Shown one piece after another: positions 18,670 to 22,680 of a stretch of 22,680 nucleotides of DNA; position 1 is the stretch's first letter, and the number at the start of each line of letters is the position of its first letter. A model generated the notes under the pieces. The model did no database searches. It worked only from the letters and a program-made list of their open reading frames with translations, and was not told where the DNA came from. A program made the translations under genes and the position numbers. Location of the stretch: assembly GCA_023515795.1 (NCBI GenBank), contig JALGPX010000124.1:10124-32803 (forward strand), written 5' to 3'. This DNA comes from Amoeboaphelidium occidentale. Taxonomy: Eukaryota > Aphelidiomycota > Aphelidea.

Positions 18670-19677
18670 TTTGTCCATCTACAATGGCTTCATCATCTCC
18701 AACAACAGCACCTGACCAACAAAGAAGTTGTTGATTTTGAAAGTTTTACATGGAAGACATCACAGAAACTGAATTTTGATTCTATTCCTACTTTAACAGC
18801 AGAAGAAGCAAAATCCACTTGGTTTGTTGGTATTGATGTTGGGCAAACGTTTGCTGTTGGAGTTTGTGCGAAGAACGCAGGTCTGGGAGTTGTACGAAAT
18901 CTGGCTGTAAAATCTAAAGCGCTGCGCATTCCACAGAAGAGATTTCAAAAGTATCTGGCTGAAAAGAAGAACAAGTTTGATGGCTGCTTTGAGGCGGAAA
19001 GGGATATGACTCGAAAGCCCAATGAAACTCTTACAGATTTCGCAAAACGATGGTTGCAAAAGTACTGCGATTTATATCCTCTGTATAACAGCAAAGCAAT
19101 GAAGAAAAGAAAGTGGGATTTAGAAAGGGCAATCGAAGCTGAGTTCACAATCGCTGTTAATTCTATTATGAAAATGGTTGACAAGAAGATTTCTAGAAAG
19201 GTTTCAACGAAGTGTCGCAGTAAATACATATTTGCTGTTGGCTCAAGTGACGTGCAAGGAAGTGACAACATTCATACTGCATTTGGAACCTTTCTCGTGA
19301 AAAAGCTGCAAAGTCTTGGTTATCTTGTTGTTACAGTAGACGAAGACTTCACTTCTCAGAAATGTCCTCGATGTTGTTCTCAAAGTGAAGCTGTGTGTAT
19401 GAGAGTCAAATACTGCCGCACTCGTCACCAATACTTTCACAGAGATGTTATGGCTGGAGAAAATATGATCAATATTGTAAAAGGTTTGGCGGTGGATGGC
19501 ATAAGGCCCGAGTATTTGTGCAGAAAACCTCCAGATAATCCCGAAGTTGGTGATAGTAATGATTCTGGTGATGAGACGATCCATGCGCAAACTGAAACAG
19601 ATCAGAGTACTCGTATCTCCTCCTACAGAATCTTAACAAGATCACAGAAGCGGCTTGACAAGTCCGCACAAAAGTAA
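18670..19677 (+). CDS. Second Fanzor, different subfamily, 5' end broken
   Basis: The frame is open from 18670 (after TAA at 18667-18669) to TAA at 19675-19677. RuvC-I Asp is in WFVGIDVGQTFAVGV, a Glu in VTVDEDFTSQKCPRC, and RuvC-III Asp in FHRDVMAGENM; the zinc ribbon is CPRC...YCRTRH, where His may replace the fourth Cys. The first in-frame ATG (19006) lies after the RuvC-I Asp and so is not the true start. An ATG at 18684 begins MASSSPTTAPDQQ in another frame and stops after 16 codons; a frameshift there would join it to NKEVVDFESF. The N-terminal recognition lobe is absent. It differs clearly from the minus-strand Fanzor in motifs and length between RuvC-I and the ribbon. The C-terminus is acidic and Ser/Thr-rich. 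It is probably a decayed copy. Confidence 0.8.
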   Translation, partial: FVHLQWLHHLQQQHLTNKEVVDFESFTWKTSQKLNFDSIPTLTAEEAKSTWFVGIDVGQTFAVGVCAKNAGLGVVRNLAVKSKALRIPQKRFQKYLAEKKNKFDGCFEAERDMTRKPNETLTDFAKRWLQKYCDLYPLYNSKAMKKRKWDLERAIEAEFTIAVNSIMKMVDKKISRKVSTKCRSKYIFAVGSSDVQGSDNIHTAFGTFLVKKLQSLGYLVVTVDEDFTSQKCPRCCSQSEAVCMRVKYCRTRHQYFHRDVMAGENMINIVKGLAVDGIRPEYLCRKPPDNPEVGDSNDSGDETIHAQTETDQSTRISSYRILTRSQKRLDKSAQK

Positions 19678-19749
19678 CCAAGGTAAACTTGTACGAAAGT
19701 GATTTTTTAATACTTTTAGAATCATGGCATTCAAGGGGTTAAACAAAAA

Positions 19750-19755
19750 TTTATT
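19750..19755 (-). terminator. Poly(A) signal AATAAA overlapping the stop of the VWA gene
   Basis: Minus-strand CTTAATAAATT: AATAAA begins with the last two bases of the TAA stop at 19754-19756. Confidence 0.5.
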
Positions 19756-21856
19756 AAGACATTAAATTGTCTGTGCTTCCTGCATTCTGATAAAGTGGGT
19801 TCTCAAATCCTCCGCGGGAATTGTATAAAGGATTGTCGACAATATTTCCGAGACTGTTAGATGAGCTGCCTGCCACACTACCAATAGGCCTTCCGACTCT
19901 ACTTCTATAAAATACGACACCGGCAACTATTGCAGCTAATCCGGCAACGATACCACCAACAGCACCGCCAATAACATTATCGTCTCTCTTTTCAGGTGGA
20001 GCATTAATTGGTTGGCTTGTTTGTGTTGGGGAGGAGCATAAATAAAGAGTTCTAGTAATCACGGTGGTTGAAGGGCGTGTAGCTGTAGTCGTGGTAGGAG
20101 TGCTGTATAATGTTGTTGATGTGGTGGCATAAGAAGGAGTCTCTGTTGTTTCGAGAGTTGTGCTACTTTCAACTGTTGTTGTCTCTGGAGTTTCTGAAGG
20201 AGGATATGATGTTGTCGAATAAACCGGCGTGGTTGAGGAATGGTCATCAACGGTTGTTGTTGAATGATCAAGAGTCGTTGTGCCTTCTGTCATTTCATAA
20301 ACCGTGGTTGAGCTTCCAAATGTTGAAGTTGCAGGGGTGTCAGAAGTGCCAATAAAAGTAGTTGTCGAGGAAGTTGTTAAAGACGTCGTTGAAGTCGTTG
20401 TTTTGGATGATGTGGTTGGCGAAGAAGTCGTTGAAGTTATTGTTGTGGAAGGTTGAGGTGACGGAAGAACAGTCAAAGATGAAGTTATTGCCGTAGACCT
20501 TGTCGTAGTCGTTGTTCCTGATGAAGCGGTTGTTGAAGACGTAGTTGCTGGTGTACTTGTTGCACGAGAAGTGGTAGAGGTGGTGGAAGTTGGAGTTGTT
20601 GAGGCAGGAACGGCCGTTGTAGAAGTAGTTTTTGTTGTGGTAGTTGCATGAACTGTGGTTGAAGTTTTCTGCGGAGTTGTTGATGGTTCTGGGATAAAAG
20701 TGCAGCTTTGTTGCAAGTAATCGGCGTGATAAACCAATTGTTGGTAGAATGCATTGACCATGTTATTACCTATAGTACCACCACTAGCAAACAAATCGAT
20801 GTCAAATACTCTCATCAAACCCACACCATTAGATCCTGAAAGAACTTTGTACTGAAGTGAATTTTCTGTTTTGAATTTAACTAGCTTGTTGAGAGTAGCT
20901 GGCACATCGAAGCTGGTGAAATTAGAATCTTGGACTTGAGCATTCAAAGAGCCAAATTGAATTGCTGCGACATATCTACTATCGCTTTGGAGAGAGCTGT
21001 TTGCACTTTTCAAAGCGTTCCAATGAGGGCTACGATGATCAAAGTATGAAACCGGTAAAAACTCAAAAGTATAACTCGAGTACAATAAGTTCAGATAAAC
21101 ACCACTGCTTAACAACATATTTGCGGTTAAGTCCAACTCATTCTGGTAAATTTGTGATAAAGATATTTCAGTACTACTTCTGTAGTAATTGTTTCTTTGA
21201 AAATAATCACCGTAAACCGTGCGAATTGTGTATGGTCCCCATGTTGGCTCATGCCTGAATACATCATACAAGCAGTTTCCTGATGCATCTGTATAACCAT
21301 AGCATAAACTCGAGGACGGTGTTTGACCAGGAACACGCAAAACATGAGGAAGGTCGCTGTCTTCATCAGTTGCCAGTATTATCACACGCGTTGAGTCTTG
21401 CCTCCAAGTCAGGTTGCATTTGGATTTATCGCTACCACCGAATTCATCTGTGCAACAAGCATCCATATCATTACCATCATTTTGCAATGCCATTCTGATA
21501 GCTTCAAACGAAGCTTCTTGACCACCTTCCGTAGTATCAATACTGAGCATAACCTGTCTGAACGCGGTGGTATTTGAAGTGAAGGGCAACTTTATCTTGG
21601 GCAAATAACCAAAAATAACTATTGCGAAACGAGCATCCATAGTCTTGGTTGAAATCAACTCAGCAAACTTATTCAAGCCAGAATTTACGGCAGCAATCTT
21701 TGAGTCCATACTGTTGGAAGCATCGATTATAAAGAGAAAATCTGCCTTGGAAGTATGATTAGTGACTGTGATGGTGTAATTCTGACACTCATAACGTGTT
21801 TGAACCAAACCAAGCAAAGATAGGAGAAGGGGAATATATGAAAGTCTAAAGAGCAT
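19754..21856 (-). CDS. VWA-domain surface protein with mucin-like stalk, one TM segment and two NPLY motifs (Sib-like)
   Basis: 700 residues from the ATG at 21856, chosen because it starts a signal peptide (MLFRLSYIPLLLSLLGLVQT); an in-frame ATG at 21979 would bury it. A von Willebrand A domain follows: FLFIIDASNSMDSKIAAVNS gives the MIDAS DxSxS, and RVIILATDEDSD the later metal-binding Asp. Eight or more Cys and many N-glycosylation sites point to an extracellular fold. Residues about 390-600 are a Thr/Ser/Pro stalk (TTTT repeats), then dibasic EKRDD and a Gly/Ala TM helix (VIGGAVGGIVAGLAAIVAGV) with GxxxG patterns. The 50-residue cytosolic tail carries NPLY twice (19823-19834 and 19790-19801), the NPxY type that PTB/talin FERM domains bind. 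VWA, GxxxG-type TM and paired NPxY match Dictyostelium Sib proteins and integrin-beta tails. A role in adhesion is inferred. Confidence 0.85.
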   Translation of the reverse strand: MLFRLSYIPLLLSLLGLVQTRYECQNYTITVTNHTSKADFLFIIDASNSMDSKIAAVNSGLNKFAELISTKTMDARFAIVIFGYLPKIKLPFTSNTTAFRQVMLSIDTTEGGQEASFEAIRMALQNDGNDMDACCTDEFGGSDKSKCNLTWRQDSTRVIILATDEDSDLPHVLRVPGQTPSSSLCYGYTDASGNCLYDVFRHEPTWGPYTIRTVYGDYFQRNNYYRSSTEISLSQIYQNELDLTANMLLSSGVYLNLLYSSYTFEFLPVSYFDHRSPHWNALKSANSSLQSDSRYVAAIQFGSLNAQVQDSNFTSFDVPATLNKLVKFKTENSLQYKVLSGSNGVGLMRVFDIDLFASGGTIGNNMVNAFYQQLVYHADYLQQSCTFIPEPSTTPQKTSTTVHATTTTKTTSTTAVPASTTPTSTTSTTSRATSTPATTSSTTASSGTTTTTRSTAITSSLTVLPSPQPSTTITSTTSSPTTSSKTTTSTTSLTTSSTTTFIGTSDTPATSTFGSSTTVYEMTEGTTTLDHSTTTVDDHSSTTPVYSTTSYPPSETPETTTVESSTTLETTETPSYATTSTTLYSTPTTTTATRPSTTVITRTLYLCSSPTQTSQPINAPPEKRDDNVIGGAVGGIVAGLAAIVAGVVFYRSRVGRPIGSVAGSSSNSLGNIVDNPLYNSRGGFENPLYQNAGSTDNLMS

Positions 21857-22455
21857 GTATAACGGGTTAATCTTGAAAATTGAGTGAGTACAGTTATTTT
21901 TCTGACAATGCTCATAGAGAATGACAACATTCACACGAATCAGGTGTGATTCAGGTTGCCGCAAGACGAATAAAGACAAGACAAGACAAGCTTTTTTTCA
22001 ATATTTCATTCTGCAACTTGGTATTGTTAAAAAAAGTCGATCTTTTCCGTAATTTATCTCTCTGCTGAGATGTTATTTAGATCGACATTACTCTTTTGGG
22101 CTGCAGCTCTTTCTTCTTAAAACGTCCGCCATGCTAGCACGTTCTTCTGCAGTGACTTTATTTAGAACTGTTACTGTTACAATCTCACACTCTTATGCTT
22201 TCATACTATGTATAGTTTTACTATGCGTACACTCTTTTACTTTTGTCTCGTAATCATCTGCTCGTCTTGTTATGCGTTTACAGAACTTAATCGATACTTA
22301 GAGAAAATTTACTATTAAGAAGAATAATGAGGAACATGAAAAGAAGATATTCACGAAAACTTGCTGGAGATTTAGATGAAAGTATCTCACAGAAACCATT
22401 CTGTCAGTTCTTTTGCTGCTGCTGAAACTTCTACATGGTCTTGATAGTTAGGATA
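21857..22455. other. 5' flank of the VWA gene, no gene seen
   Basis: A/T-rich sequence. Three tandem GACAA units (21975-21989) lie about 120 nt upstream of the VWA ATG. A short frame at 22327 (MRNMKRRYSRKLAGDLDESI...) of about 32 residues has no recognisable motif. Confidence 0.4.
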
Positions 22456-22611
22456 ATGTTGCACGCCTTTATTGTTTTCAGTAGTTCAGTGGATACTTCG
22501 ATGTTACCACTGCAGATAGTGTCGAAAGACTCAAGATTAGATGAAATCGAATGGGTTCTCATTGAGAATGAATCTAAATTCAACAAGCTCTTGCGTAAGG
22601 CGCGCGAATAA
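22456..22611 (+). CDS. Small unrecognised ORF, possibly the last exon of a gene
   Basis: 51 codons ending RLDEIEWVLIENESKFNKLL, then RKARE and TAA. The C-terminal half looks like protein (amphipathic, charged). A strong splice-acceptor-like sequence, TTTATTGTTTTCAG, ends at about 22480, with a GTTAGG 35 nt upstream, so the coding part could be a terminal exon. I could not find a frame-compatible upstream exon. AATAAA overlaps the stop codon (GAATAAACG), as in other genes of this window. No homology is recognised. Confidence 0.25.
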   Translation: MLHAFIVFSSSVDTSMLPLQIVSKDSRLDEIEWVLIENESKFNKLLRKARE

Positions 22612-22680
22612 ACGATCGCTTAGCAATTCCTCGCTCCTCTGCTAAATTAGTCAATGCGTTTGAAGACGTTGAAACAAGTC

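Larger units (their letters stand above)
14334..19677. mobile_element. Candidate accessory island: Ulp1-like, AlkB-like and two Fanzor genes
   Basis: Three minus-strand genes (Fanzor 18648-17671, AlkB-like 17554-16649, Ulp1-like 16497-14362) lie in tandem with gaps of 116 and 151 nt. A second Fanzor starts head to head on the plus strand. Both Fanzors lack their N-terminal part, and both non-Fanzor genes carry in-frame TAG codons, unlike the rest of the window. Fanzors are known passengers of eukaryotic transposons and viruses, and Ulp1-type proteases occur in some large DNA transposons. I found no terminal inverted repeats or target duplication, so boundaries are nominal. Confidence 0.4.

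Noticed and set aside
18649-18740. Alternative minus-strand frame upstream of the Fanzor (GAVVGDDEAIVDGQ...) as its N-terminus
   Set aside because: It is open but in another frame, too short, and without Fanzor-like motifs. It overlaps the start of the opposite Fanzor.
20059-20754. Gln/Leu-rich ORFs antisense or out of frame in the stalk of the VWA gene
   Set aside because: They are shadows of the Thr-codon repeats in the true frame.
1-22680. CRISPR arrays or rRNA genes
   Set aside because: No regularly spaced repeats and no rRNA-like conserved blocks were seen.

Overview
This is a nuclear eukaryotic window. Three genes carry spliceosomal introns of only 33-34 nt (GT...AG). Poly(A) signals (AATAAA) sit at or inside stop codons. 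The proteins are eukaryotic: an RGS protein, a protein kinase with WD40 repeats, a mitochondrial uS3, a PPR protein, an Ulp1-type protease and Fanzor proteins. The Gly/Ala-rich membrane anchor behind a Thr/Ser stalk, the nuclear mitochondrial uS3 and the number of Fanzor copies fit an early-diverging, perhaps zoosporic, fungus or a close holomycotan relative. That assignment is inference. Gene packing is very tight, with gaps of 14, 42, 76 and about 100 nt and one divergent pair whose start regions overlap.

Layout. 1-250: 3' end of a Fanzor ORF on the plus strand. 567-4339 (minus): secreted/transmembrane WD40-repeat receptor-like kinase with two 34-nt introns and a C-lobe that ends early. 4439-5542 (minus): nuclear-encoded mitochondrial ribosomal protein uS3m. 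5502-7454 (plus): PPR protein, divergent from and overlapping uS3m. 7531-10803 (plus): large patatin-like phospholipase with about eight membrane segments. 10846-12345 (plus): unrecognised membrane-anchored protein. 12360-13316 (minus): RGS domain fused to a DUF4395-like membrane domain. 13317-14333: no convincing gene. 14362-18648 (minus): tandem Fanzor, AlkB-like dioxygenase and Ulp1-like protease genes. 18670-19677 (plus): a second, different Fanzor, head to head with the first. 19754-21856 (minus): VWA-domain surface protein with a mucin-like stalk, one TM segment and two NPLY motifs, an architecture like Dictyostelium Sib / integrin beta tails. 21857-22680: mostly non-coding, with one small ORF.

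The most striking region is 14.3-19.7 kb. It holds two 5'-truncated Fanzor RuvC cores from different subfamilies, an AlkB-type dioxygenase with its full iron and 2-oxoglutarate signature, and a Ulp1-type cysteine protease with its full catalytic set. The AlkB and Ulp1 genes are each interrupted only by in-frame TAG codons (three in total, no TAA or TGA), while about 4,800 codons of the other genes carry none. This may be a decaying mobile cassette, or genes that read UAG. The sequence alone cannot decide.

The other genes look like ordinary residents of a compact genome: mitochondrial translation (uS3m, PPR), lipid/membrane metabolism (patatin), and surface sensing, signalling and adhesion (WD40 kinase, RGS-DUF4395, Sib-like VWA protein).
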